A DNA stretch of 64,000 bases from Mycolicibacterium chubuense (GTDB lineage: Bacteria; Actinomycetota; Actinomycetes; Mycobacteriales; Mycobacteriaceae), in the NCBI RefSeq assembly GCF_001044255.1, contig NZ_JYNX01000060.1, positions 140,951 through 204,950 of the forward strand, in the 5' to 3' direction. Shown here in pieces: positions 1-13,641 of the stretch. Every line of letters starts with the position of its first letter. Within the stretch, counting starts at the first letter, position 1. The notes below the pieces were generated by a model. It saw only the letters and a list, made by a program, of their open reading frames with translations, had not been told where the DNA came from and did no database searches. The translations under genes and the position numbers were made by a program.

Positions 1-70
1 CGTAACAGCCGAGTGCGTCGGTGGTGTCGGCGAGTCCGTCGATGTGCAGCCCGCGGGTGATCAGCAGGAC
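1..70 (-). pseudogene. cobS: Fragment of cobalamin synthase CobS, cut at the window edge
   Basis: Read on the minus strand from about position 67 to 1, the sequence encodes [20 protein letters not shown] followed by C-Y. This is the conserved N-terminal stretch of CobS (adenosylcobinamide-GDP ribazoletransferase), where the Asp-rich DGLAD motif binds metal. Upstream on the same strand the frame stays open but the residues no longer look like CobS; instead the plus strand reads as an acyltransferase. CobS normally has about 60 residues before this motif. The 5' part of the gene is therefore missing, and what follows beyond position 1 cannot be seen. It may be a real rearrangement breakpoint or a join at a contig end. 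Confidence 0.6.
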
Positions 71-998
71 CGTGCTGGAGCTGGGCGGCTGGGCGGTGGC
101 CATGCACCTCTGGTTCCTGGCTGTCTACCTGATGGTGGTGGCCCTGACTCCACTCGCCGTCGCCGCGCACCGGCGCTGGGGTCTCGCGGTACCCGTCACG
201 CTCGGAGCGTGCCTGATCGTGGTGGACGCGGTGGGCATCGCGACCGACCATCCGGAGATCCGGATGGCCAACTACTTCTTCTGCTGGGCGGCGATCTACC
301 AGCTCGGGATCGCCTGGCACGACGGGCTTCTGCGCCGCCGAACCTTGCTGTCTATGGCGGTGGTGGCCGCGCTCGCCCTGCCCGCGCTGGTCACCTGGGG
401 TCCGTATCCGATCGCGATGATCGGGGTCCCGGGCGACCGGGTGGAGAACAGTGCTCCGCCATCCGCGGCGCTGCTGGCGCTGGCGCTGGTCCAGATCGGG
501 GTGCTGTTCGCGATCGTGCCGGTGCTCAACCGCGTGCTCGCGCGGGGCGTCTGGCCGAGGGTGCTCGCGATAGCCAACGAGAACGTGATGGCGCTGTACC
601 TGTGGCACATGCTGCCCGTGATCGTGGTGACGCTCGTCGGCTATCCCACCGGGCTGCTGCCCCAGCCGCCCCTGGGCTCGGGGGCGTGGTGGCTGGCACG
701 GCTCGAGTGGGAGCTGGTGCTGGCGGTCGTCGCCGCCGGTCTGCTGACACTGCTCGCCTGGCAGCGCCGGTTCGTCGCCGCGCCGATCCCCACGGTCGCG
801 GTGCCGATACCACGCGCGATCGCGGAAGGCCTGCTGTACACCGGCACGGCGGCCTGCGCGCTGGCGCTGGCCGTGCTGTCCGCCAACGGTTTCGCGCCGG
901 GCGGCCGCCTCCCTCTGCTCGCGGCGACGCTGTTCCTCGCCGGCACGGCGCTCGTCGCGGTGCGCCCGCGCGCCGGTGACCGCGAGTGGATCTCCTGA
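21..998 (+). CDS. Acyltransferase-3 family membrane protein, 5'-truncated
   Basis: The frame is open from a TAA at 3-5 to 998. From about position 100 it reads as the C-terminal half of an OafA/acyltransferase-3 membrane protein: LWFLAVYL, then a run of hydrophobic segments and the loop [10 protein letters not shown] near residues 189-198, typical of the family's late helices. Full-length members have roughly 350-420 residues, with a catalytic His in an early helix. That N-terminal half is absent and is replaced by about 70 bases of antisense cobS. The GTG at 21 is only the first possible start in the frame and may not be used. The family O-acylates cell-surface sugars or lipids; with its catalytic half gone this copy is probably non-functional. 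Confidence 0.6.
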   Translation: MVSASPSMCSPRVISRTVLELGGWAVAMHLWFLAVYLMVVALTPLAVAAHRRWGLAVPVTLGACLIVVDAVGIATDHPEIRMANYFFCWAAIYQLGIAWHDGLLRRRTLLSMAVVAALALPALVTWGPYPIAMIGVPGDRVENSAPPSAALLALALVQIGVLFAIVPVLNRVLARGVWPRVLAIANENVMALYLWHMLPVIVVTLVGYPTGLLPQPPLGSGAWWLARLEWELVLAVVAAGLLTLLAWQRRFVAAPIPTVAVPIPRAIAEGLLYTGTAACALALAVLSANGFAPGGRLPLLAATLFLAGTALVAVRPRAGDREWIS

Positions 999-1023
999 GC
1001 GCCGCAGGCGAGAAGTGATGGCT

Positions 1024-1042
1024 GTGATCGAGACCAGATCAC
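1024..1042. repeat. Inverted repeat between convergent genes
   Basis: GTGATC and GATCAC form perfect 6-base arms around a 7-base loop, between the end of the acyltransferase and the 3' end of the LuxR regulator. There is no T-run, so a role as a terminator is only possible. Confidence 0.3.
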
Positions 1043-1064
1043 GACCAGGAATGCGCTTCCGGGG

Positions 1065-3701
1065 TCAAGCGTGCTCGGCGTCGGGCGGCCGCGGCTTCCG
1101 GGGGCGCAACAGGTCCCCGAGCTCTTCCCGGCTCGCGGTACCCGTCTTCATCATCGCCTTGTAGATGTGGCCCTCGACGGTGCGTACGGACAGCACGAGC
1201 CGGTCGGCGATGTCGCGATTCGACAGACCCAGACCGAGCAGAGCCACGATCTCCCGCTCGCGGTCGGTCAACGGCAACGGGGCGCACAGAAGCGCAAGCG
1301 CAGGAGTCTCGATGTGACCGCAGCGCGTGGCGAGAGCCTGCGCGCGCGCCGTCCAGGTCATCGACGAGCCGCGCCGATCGTCGCGCCGGAATGCTCCTGC
1401 CGCGTGCGCCGCCGCGTCGAGGGCGGCCAGATGATCGCCGATGTCCTCGAATGCGTCCGACGCTGCGCCGAGCCCCTCTCCGTCGCCGTCGCGCAGCGCC
1501 GCCGCGAACCTGGCCGCAACCCCGGCCCTCGGGCCTTCGACGAGAGCGGGCAACTCGCTCAGTCGCGCCGCGCACGTGTGATCGCCCAACTGCGCGGCCG
1601 TCTGCAGGCAGGCCACCTCGACGGCGAATCGACCACGCGATGAGGCGGTGCGGGCAGCCTCCCGCAGGAGGGTGACGGCCTCGCCGACCGCGCCCTGAAC
1701 GGCCGCCACCCACGCCCGGACCACACTCGTCTCATCGTCCAGCGCGCGGAACGGTCGCCGCCGCCGGTCCAGGGACGCGAGTACCTCGGCCGCGCCGGCG
1801 TGGTCCCCGCTGATGGCCAGCGTGACCGCGTGGGGCAGGCAGTAGCGATATCCCCAGCCGAGCGCATATCCGGTGGCCGACAACGCGGTCGCCGAGCGTC
1901 CCAGCATGTCGCGGGCGACGTCGAGGCGTCCGGCACCCAGGGCAGCGCGGCCCGCGATCGCCGTACCGAGCAGATGCGCCGCCCCGGGCAGATCCTCGGC
2001 CTGAACGCGGCCCCGTTCGGCCAGGCCGAGGGCTTCGTCGATTCTGCCGGCCATCAACAGCGCGCCGACCTGAGCGTCGACGATGTTGTAGGCCAGGTGG
2101 GGAGCGTCGGAGCTCCGGACGATCGCCAGCCCCGCCTCGCCGACCGCCAGCGCCTCGTCGGTGCGGCCGGCGTCCCCGTAGATGTTGGACAGCACCCAGG
2201 CCGTTTCGGCGCCGATGACCGGCGGCAACTCCTCGAGAACGATGTGCTCGGCGGCGGCGAGGGCCGCTGCGGGACGGTCGGTGGCGAAGGAGTGCACGGT
2301 CCTGAAGGCGGCGACGCAGCGGCGCGCCGAATCGCTCGTCAGGTGCGCCGCGAGGTCGACGATCGCCTCGGCTCGCTCGGGTTCGGCAAGGGCCCAGAGC
2401 ATGTTGCTGGCGCGGTAGTACGTGAACCTGGCGAAGGCATCGTCGCTGAGGGTCGTGGTGTCGACCGCATCGAGCACCTCCTCGGCGGCGCTTCCGTCAC
2501 CGAGCCACGACAGCGCATGAGCCCTGATGAACTGGGCTTCGGGAACCGCGCCCGCCTCGACCGCGGCAGCGGCCAACCGGTCCGCCAGCGGCAGGTCCGC
2601 CAGACGGACTGCGGCGTGCGCGGCTGCGGTCAACAGGTCACCGTCCGGATCCAGATCGGAGTCGAGGCTCAGCGCCGCGCGGCGCACCAACACCTGCACC
2701 TCATCGCGGTCGTCGCCGGCGGCCAGCTCCCCGGCCACCAGCCCCCGGAGACGTCTGAGCCGGGTGGGCGCGGCGCGACTGCGGCGAACCTCCCCGTAGA
2801 GCGGATGTGCCACTCGGACCTCCAGGGACCTGCCGCGCCGTTCGACGGTTATCAGTCCTCGTTCGTCCGCCTGCTCGACAGCACCCGGATCGGCGATCCG
2901 CTGCAACGCCGACAGACTGATGGGCTCGCCGACCGCCAGCGCGTCGACGACCGTGCCGACCTGAGCCGGCAGCGCGCCGATACGCGTGTCGATCAGCTCG
3001 ACAAGACTCTGCGGCACAACGGGTTCGCCGGTCCACCGCCACCGCCCCTGATACTCGGCGAGCCTTCCCTGACCGACCTCCTGCTCCACGATGTGGCGCA
3101 GGTACAGCGGGTTTCCCAGGGTGAGTCGGTGAAGGCGGCCGACAGCGTCGGGGTCGGGCGCCGCGCCCAGCACCGCCTCGAGCAGTGACGCGGTGTCGCC
3201 GGGACTCAGCGGCTGGAGGTCCAGCCAGTCGAACTCGCCGTCCTTCCAGAGATCGTGCACCGATTCGGGAACGGGCTCACCCGTCCGGATCGTGAGCACC
3301 AGACGGGCGGCCCGTCTCTGCATGATCTGATGCAAGACGAAGACCGACACCTCGTCGAGGAGGTGGACGTCGTCGACGCCGACGACGACCACGCGATCGT
3401 CGGGAGCTTCGACGAGCGATTCGATCACTCCGCACACCAGTTGCACGCCCCCGGCGCCGTGGGCACCGGCCCACGGGGCGAGCGCACCCAGCGGGATGCG
3501 CCGCGCTGACGACGTCCCGATCACCCTGCGGACCTCGCAGCCGCGGACGACGGCGAAGTCGAGTGCCTCACGCACGAGGCGGCTCTTGCCCACACCCGCC
3601 GCCGCGCTGACCACGATCCCGGTCGAGGCCGGTTCGGACAGTGCGGATTCGACGAGCCCCATCTCTGCCGCGCGGCCCGTCAACGGCCACGTCAACCGCA
3701 T
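1065..3701 (-). CDS. LAL-type (large ATP-binding) LuxR family transcriptional regulator
   Basis: This 878-residue protein has the usual three-part LAL layout. An N-terminal AAA-type ATPase carries a Walker A motif (GVGKS, residues 36-40) and a Walker B-like stretch (VVVVGVDDVHLL) near residue 110. A long alanine- and leucine-rich helical middle region of TPR type follows. The last 65 residues hold a LuxR HTH (LTDREREIVALLGLGLSNRD, then SVRTVEGHI). Such proteins activate transcription after binding an inducer. It is transcribed away from the GlnX-GlnH-PknG operon; the region between them holds a 14-base palindrome that could be its operator. The start is the ATG at 3701. The effector and target genes are unknown. 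Confidence 0.9.
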   Translation of the reverse strand: MRLTWPLTGRAAEMGLVESALSEPASTGIVVSAAAGVGKSRLVREALDFAVVRGCEVRRVIGTSSARRIPLGALAPWAGAHGAGGVQLVCGVIESLVEAPDDRVVVVGVDDVHLLDEVSVFVLHQIMQRRAARLVLTIRTGEPVPESVHDLWKDGEFDWLDLQPLSPGDTASLLEAVLGAAPDPDAVGRLHRLTLGNPLYLRHIVEQEVGQGRLAEYQGRWRWTGEPVVPQSLVELIDTRIGALPAQVGTVVDALAVGEPISLSALQRIADPGAVEQADERGLITVERRGRSLEVRVAHPLYGEVRRSRAAPTRLRRLRGLVAGELAAGDDRDEVQVLVRRAALSLDSDLDPDGDLLTAAAHAAVRLADLPLADRLAAAAVEAGAVPEAQFIRAHALSWLGDGSAAEEVLDAVDTTTLSDDAFARFTYYRASNMLWALAEPERAEAIVDLAAHLTSDSARRCVAAFRTVHSFATDRPAAALAAAEHIVLEELPPVIGAETAWVLSNIYGDAGRTDEALAVGEAGLAIVRSSDAPHLAYNIVDAQVGALLMAGRIDEALGLAERGRVQAEDLPGAAHLLGTAIAGRAALGAGRLDVARDMLGRSATALSATGYALGWGYRYCLPHAVTLAISGDHAGAAEVLASLDRRRRPFRALDDETSVVRAWVAAVQGAVGEAVTLLREAARTASSRGRFAVEVACLQTAAQLGDHTCAARLSELPALVEGPRAGVAARFAAALRDGDGEGLGAASDAFEDIGDHLAALDAAAHAAGAFRRDDRRGSSMTWTARAQALATRCGHIETPALALLCAPLPLTDREREIVALLGLGLSNRDIADRLVLSVRTVEGHIYKAMMKTGTASREELGDLLRPRKPRPPDAEHA

Positions 3702-3798
3702 GGGCTCAGACTAGGACAGCTCGCCCGGCCCGCACATGACGACTCCGAACGCGTTCCTGCCGATGCAAGTAGTCGAAAACGCGCGCCCGCGCGCGGAA

Positions 3799-3812
3799 AC
3801 AGTAGTGCACTA
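3799..3812. promoter_or_regulatory. Perfect 14-base palindrome, candidate operator
   Basis: AGTAGTGCACTACT is its own reverse complement. A half-site AGTAGT lies 31 bases upstream, at 3768-3773. The site sits about 100 bases before the LuxR regulator start on one strand and about 80 bases before the leader ORF of the signalling operon on the other, so it could control either. Assignment to the LuxR protein is inference. Confidence 0.45.
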
Positions 3813-3888
3813 CTTGTGTGACCTCTGCCGCACGGCGCGACGATTGAGCCGTCCAACACGCTGACGGCAGAGGCGAGGGAGGGATGCG

Positions 3889-3990
3889 ATGACCGATCGA
3901 GGACATCGGCACAGTATCCCGCCGCACGCGGTGATTGCTTACGCAAAGACGTGGCGGGACAGTCGTTCTCGCGTGGAGCCGGCACGATGA
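3889..3990 (+). CDS. 33-residue leader ORF of the GlnX-GlnH-PknG operon
   Basis: An ATG at 3889 follows a very strong Shine-Dalgarno (GAGGGAGGG, 3875-3883) with 5-base spacing, and opens a 33-residue frame beginning MTDRGHRHSIPP. Its TGA (3988-3990) overlaps the ATG of the GlnX-like gene (3987) in an ATGA arrangement, so translation of the two is probably coupled. The peptide is basic, with several His and Arg and no membrane segment. I recognise no family. GlnX itself has no good ribosome-binding site other than the one serving this ORF, which supports real translation. It could be a regulatory leader or a small functional peptide. Confidence 0.55.
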   Translation: MTDRGHRHSIPPHAVIAYAKTWRDSRSRVEPAR

Positions 3991-5254
3991 GCGTCGCGTT
4001 GGTTCACACCCGGGGCTTGCCGTCCTCCCGGGTCCCGAGACTACGGCGCTTCGCCCGCACGACCCCGGGACTCGTCATCGCCGTCACGCTCGTGCTCGTC
4101 GCGTCGTGCGCAGGCGCCGCGGTGGTGTGCGCCGCCGGGCTCCATCAACGAATAGCCGCGCACGACAACGTGCTTGGGTACTCGGAGCCTTTTGCGTTCG
4201 CGGCGCAGAACCTCTACGCGGCGCTGTCGGAGGCCGATGCCACCGCCGCGTCGGCCTTCCTGTCGGGCGGGATCCAGACACCGGCGATGCGCGAACGGTA
4301 CAACGAAGCCGTCGCCGCGGCCGCGTCCGCGCTGGGGGATGTGTCCGCCGGGGCCACCGACATGGGCGTGCGGACCGCGGTCGCCGAGATCACGGTGCAG
4401 TTGGCGACCTACACCGGTCTGATCGAGGCCGCCCGGGCCAACAACATGCGCAACTCGCCCGTCGGCTCGGCGTACATGCGGGAAGCGTCCTCGCTCATGC
4501 AAACCGGACTGCTCCCGGGCGCCAGGCAGATCCTGGACCGCGGCCTCGACGCGCTCGACGCCGAGCAGGCGTCGGTGGGTGCGCGCCCCGTGGTCGAGAT
4601 CGTGCTGCTGGCCCTCATCGTCGCAGAGATCGTGGCCGCGTCCTGGATGCTGCTGCGCCGGACGAACCGCCAGTTCAACATCGGACTCGTCGTTGCAGCA
4701 GGCGTCCTGGTCCTGGCGATCGTCTTCCTCGTCGTCGCCACGCGTCTGGCGGCTGGCGACATCGATCGCGGCCGGGCGGTCGGTACCGAACGCTTCGAAC
4801 ACCTCGCGGCGGCACGAATTCTCGCCCAGCAGGCACGCACCGAGGAGACACTGGAACTGATCGCGCGCGGCGACATCACCTCTTTCGAGGAGAAGTACGC
4901 AGGCGACATCCGCGGACTGCTGACCGAATTGGAGGCGGGTCCACAGTCCGCGGTGGACGCGGTGCACCGCTGGACCGCAAGCCATGACAAGCAGGTGCGC
5001 GCCTACCGCGACGGCGACTTCGCCACCGCGATGGCGCAGGCGATCGGCGCCGATCCCGAAGCCTCCCCCGCTCAGTTCGGGGTCGTCGAAACCGGATTGC
5101 GCGCCGAGATCGAGACGACCCGCACCGCCATGCGTGCGATGGTGTCGTCGGCGGGTGCCGCCCTGGCCTGGACCCCGCCGGTGGTCGTGGTGTCGGCGGC
5201 GCTGGCCGCGGCCGCGGTGATCGCGGGGATGTGGCCGCGCCTGAAGGAGTTCCT

Positions 5255-5258
<4 letters not shown>
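3987..5258 (+). CDS. glnX: GlnX-like integral membrane sensor protein (Rv0412c family)
   Basis: The 423-residue protein has four predicted membrane helices: near residues 25-50, one after ARPVVEIVLL, one around VLVLAIVFLVVAT, and one near the C-terminus. Two extracytoplasmic alpha-helical domains lie between helix pairs, like the sensor parts of chemoreceptors and kinases. Position directly before glnH and pknG matches M. tuberculosis Rv0412c, where GlnX and GlnH relay dicarboxylic amino-acid availability to PknG. The ATG at 3987 is chosen over the longer frame from 3951 because it overlaps the leader ORF stop. It overlaps glnH by four bases (GTGA). Function is inferred mainly from gene order and topology. 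Confidence 0.8.
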
Positions 5259-10567
<5,309 letters not shown>

Positions 10568-10571
<4 letters not shown>

Positions 10572-11701
10572 CGGACGATCCGGTGACAGTGCTCGCGGTC
10601 GATGACGAGCCGGTGAATCTGCGGCTCCTGGACGCCGTTCTGACCCCACGCGGCCACCGCGTGCTGACCGCATCGTCGGGTGCGGAAGCTCTTGCGCTGC
10701 TGGAGCGCAGCGATGTCGACATCGTGCTGCTGGACATCGTGATGCCCGACATGGACGGGCACACCGTGTGCCGGCGCATCCGCGCCAATCCGGACACGGA
10801 GTTCCTGCCCGTCGTGATGATCACCGCGAGTGGAAGAGAGCAACGGCTGGCCGCCCTGGAATCAGGTGCCGACGACTTCGTCACCAAACCGTTCGACCAG
10901 AGCGAACTTCTCGCCCGGGTGTCGTCGCTGGCGCGCATCAAGCGCTACCACGACACCATCCGCCGGCAGGCGCAGGAACTCGCCGCCTGGAATGCCGAGC
11001 TCGAGGCCAGGGTCGCCGGTCAGGTCGCCGAGCTGGAGCGCGCTAATCGCCTGCGGTACTTCCTGTCTCCGCAGCTGGCCGATGTCGTGCTGGGCGAGGA
11101 GAGCCTGCTGCAGAGCCACCGCCGGGAGATCGTCGTGGTCTTCGCCGACCTCCGCAACTTCACTCCCTTCGCCGAAACCAGCGCTCCAGAAGAGGTCATG
11201 GAGGTGCTCGGCGAATACCACCGGGCGATGGGTGCGCTGGTGCACGGCTATGAGGGCACGCTCGAGCGGTTCACCGGCGACGGCATCATGGTGTTCTTCA
11301 ACGATCCGGTCCCGTGCGACGACGCCGCCGAACGCGCGGTACGCATGTCGCTCGACATCAGGGATGCTGTCCGCGGACTTGCGGCCCGCTGGGAGCGGAT
11401 CGGCCACGATCTCGCGGTGGGTCTCGGGATCGCGCAGGGCTACGCCACACTCGGCCGGATCGGCTTCGAGGGCCGGTTCGACTACTCGGCGATCGGCAGT
11501 GTCACGAACCTGTCCGCGCGGCTGTGCGGTGAGGCCGGCCCGTGGCAGGTGCTCGCCACCGATCGCGTGCTCGCGGGCGTCGAGCACCTCTCCTGCGTCT
11601 CCGAACCCGTCGGGGACCTGCGGCTCAAAGGCTTCAGCCGAATAGTGCGGGTGCACAACATCGTTCAGATACCAGAACGATCAGAAGGGGAGCAATCATG
11701 A
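10568..11701 (+). CDS. Response regulator with class III adenylate cyclase output domain
   Basis: The 377-residue protein joins a receiver (phosphoacceptor Asp56 in VLLDIVMPDMDG, Lys in FVTKPF) through a short coiled coil to a class III nucleotide cyclase domain. Both metal-binding aspartates are present: Asp194 in FADLRNFTPF and Asp238 in FTGDGIMVFF. The Asn and Arg of the active site occur in SVTNLSARLC. The purine-selecting lysine that usually precedes the second Asp reads Arg here (LERFTGD), so the substrate should be tested. The product is probably cAMP, made when the upstream histidine kinase phosphorylates the receiver. It overlaps both neighbours by four bases. Confidence 0.92.
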
Positions 11702-13263
11702 CGACACCGAACGTCGCCGAGCGCACACTGTCCGAGCTCGACGAGGACGAACGCTACCGGCGTTTCGACGAACTCCAGCGGGCGATGCCGTCGGTGTGGG
11801 AGTCGATACGCCTCGACATGCCCGACGAAACGGTCGTCGTCGTGCCGTCGATCAGCCTGGCATCGACGTCGGGCAGTGGCACGGCGATGCAGGCTCTCGA
11901 GGAGCGGTCGCTGTTCCTGCTCCTGTTGTTGCGCCAGTCCAGACTGCAGATGATCTACGTGACCTCACAGCCGATCGCCGAACCGATCGTCGAGTACTAC
12001 CTGGGATTGCTGCCCGGCGTCATCCCCAGCCATGCCCGCCGACGGCTGACGCTGATCTCGGTCAACGACGCGACACCGGTGCCGTTGAGCGCGAAGCTGC
12101 TGAAGCGGCCGAAGTTGTTGCGGCAGATCAGATCCCTGCTGCCCAACCGGGCGCGCAGCCACCTGATCCCGTACAACACGACCACGCTCGAGCGCGATGT
12201 CGCTCTGTCCCTGGGCATTCCGATGTACGGCGCCGATCCGCGACTCGCCGACCTCGGAAGCAAGACGGGGTGCCGGAGACTGTTCGACGAGCTCGGGGTC
12301 CGATGCCCGGTCGGAGCCGAGAACCTGCACACCGTCGACGACATCGTCGCCGGTGTGCAGGGCATGCGGACGCGGCGCCCGACGTTGACGTACGCGATCG
12401 TGAAACTCAACGAGGGTGTCTCCGGAGCCGGCAACGCGATGGTCGACCTCCGCAACCTGCCTTCTCCGGGTTCGCCCGACGAGGCGGCGGCGATCACCGA
12501 CCGCATCCTCTCGCTGCGGCCCGAGTCCGAGAACCTTTCCGTCGAGACGTATCTGACGGCCTTCCGGACACACGGGGGGATCGTCGAGGAACGCATCAGC
12601 GGCGTCACGCTGACGAGTCCGAGCGTCCAGATGCGGGCGCTGCCCGACGGTTCGGTCGAATTGCTGTCCACCCACGACCAGATGCTCGGCGGCGCCAGCG
12701 GTCAGCGCTACCTCGGCTGCATCTTTCCGGCGGACTCCCACTACGCTGCGGCCATCGCCGAGCCCGCGATGGTGATCGGGCGTCGCCTCGCCGGCCTGGG
12801 TGTGCTGGGCAGGTTCGCCGTCGATTTCGTCGTCGTGCAGGGTGAAGACGGCATGTGGACGCCCTACGCGATCGAGCTGAACCTCCGTAAGGGCGGCACC
12901 ACCCATCCGTTCCTGACCCTGCAGTTCCTGACCGACGGCAGCTACGACGGCGAGCGGGGAGTGTTCGTCACCCCGCACGGCAGCCCGAAGTACCTCGTCG
13001 CCACCGACCATCTCGAAGACGAACGCCTGAAGGCGCTCACCAGCGTCGACCTCTTCGACATCGTCGTCACGCACGGACTGCACTTCGACCAGGCCCGCAG
13101 GACCGGTGTGGTGTTCCACATGATCAGCTGCCTCACCGAGCTGGGCCGATTGGGCATGACCGCGGTGGGCGACAGTCCGGAGGAGGCGAGAAGCATCTAT
13201 CAGAGGGCGGAAGCGGTCCTGTTCGAGGAGTCCGAGGCGGCGCTCGAGGAGATGGCGATCTGA
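11698..13263 (+). CDS. PGM1-like ATP-grasp peptide ligase (carboxylate-amine ligase)
   Basis: The ATG at 11698 overlaps the cyclase stop (ATGA) after an AGAAGGGGAG site, giving 521 residues. The N-terminal third (VVVVPSISLASTSGSG, then SPQPI-like Rossmann elements) resembles the pre-ATP-grasp domain of PGM1-type enzymes. The central part has an ATP-grasp glycine loop (KLNEGVSGAGNAMV). The signature AIELNLRKGGTTHPFLTLQF near residues 390-410 is characteristic of that ligase group. Family members form peptide bonds between small carboxylates and amino acids or peptides. No other biosynthetic gene is near, so its product could be a signalling molecule or modifier for this pathway. Which acid and which amine it joins cannot be read from the sequence. 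Confidence 0.75.
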   Translation: MTTPNVAERTLSELDEDERYRRFDELQRAMPSVWESIRLDMPDETVVVVPSISLASTSGSGTAMQALEERSLFLLLLLRQSRLQMIYVTSQPIAEPIVEYYLGLLPGVIPSHARRRLTLISVNDATPVPLSAKLLKRPKLLRQIRSLLPNRARSHLIPYNTTTLERDVALSLGIPMYGADPRLADLGSKTGCRRLFDELGVRCPVGAENLHTVDDIVAGVQGMRTRRPTLTYAIVKLNEGVSGAGNAMVDLRNLPSPGSPDEAAAITDRILSLRPESENLSVETYLTAFRTHGGIVEERISGVTLTSPSVQMRALPDGSVELLSTHDQMLGGASGQRYLGCIFPADSHYAAAIAEPAMVIGRRLAGLGVLGRFAVDFVVVQGEDGMWTPYAIELNLRKGGTTHPFLTLQFLTDGSYDGERGVFVTPHGSPKYLVATDHLEDERLKALTSVDLFDIVVTHGLHFDQARRTGVVFHMISCLTELGRLGMTAVGDSPEEARSIYQRAEAVLFEESEAALEEMAI

Positions 13264-13281
13264 TCGTCCGTCAGCAAACTT

Positions 13282-13297
13282 GGTGATCGCGCTCACA
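13282..13297. promoter_or_regulatory. CRP-type (cAMP receptor protein) binding site candidate
   Basis: GGTGATCGCGCTCACA contains GTGA-N6-TCAC, the core of the Crp consensus (TGTGA-N6-TCACA). It lies 18 bases after the ligase stop and about 150 bases before the 47-residue ORF, so it would control the latter or a transcript end. The nearby cyclase gene makes a cAMP link attractive, but that link is inference. Confidence 0.4.
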
Positions 13298-13448
13298 GTC
13301 GGTGAACTCACACTCAGCGAAGTTGATTTACCTGGAATTAACAAGGGAGCATGGGCCGTTGTGCCTGCTGGAGGGCGATCCCTTCCGAGCAGGCCAACCC
13401 CATACCCGTTCCCGAAACCCGGGGACACGATCGAGGAGTACACGCACC

Positions 13449-13592
13449 ATGTCTGTCGCGCAGTTCCGCGCCAATATCAAGCTCGCCCGAGACCGGCGGC
13501 GCCTCTACGCACGGATCCGGTCGCTGCCCGACTCGTCGATCCGTGACGAGCTGCTGGCGGTCGCCGAACGCTACGAGACCGCTCAGAGCTGA
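13449..13592 (+). CDS. Small basic conserved-looking protein, 47 residues
   Basis: An ATG at 13449 follows GAGGAG (about 13433-13438) and encodes MSVAQFRANIKLARDRRRLY and more, ending ERYETAQS. It is highly charged and predicted to be helical throughout, with no membrane segment. The frame is open further upstream (to 13302), but that extension is low-complexity Arg/Ser/Thr and lacks a ribosome site. The gene sits alone between the ligase and a strong terminator, with a CRP-type site upstream. I do not recognise a family. It may be co-transcribed with the signalling operon or have its own promoter. Confidence 0.6.
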   Translation: MSVAQFRANIKLARDRRRLYARIRSLPDSSIRDELLAVAERYETAQS

Positions 13593-13608
13593 CGCGAGCA
13601 TCCCGTCA

Positions 13609-13641
13609 AAGCCGGTGACCTGGACGGTCACCGGCTTTTTT
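13609..13641 (+). terminator. Strong intrinsic terminator
   Basis: GCCGGTGACC (13611-13620) pairs perfectly with GGTCACCGGC (13626-13635) around a TGGAC loop. A run of six T (13636-13641) follows and AAA precedes, so the hairpin may act in both directions. It closes the signalling region and lies over the 3' end of the convergent MFS gene. Confidence 0.88.

Noticed and set aside
1800-3188. Long plus-strand open frame (462 codons) inside the LAL regulator
   Set aside because: Arg/Gly/Ala-rich antisense reading of a GC-rich gene with clear LuxR and ATPase motifs; no motif of its own.
11965-13443. Long minus-strand open frame across the ATP-grasp gene
   Set aside because: Antisense shadow; the plus strand has family motifs and perfect gene coupling.
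13302-13448. Longer start for the 47-residue protein
   Set aside because: The extra residues look random and lack a ribosome site; the ATG at 13449 has GAGGAG in front.
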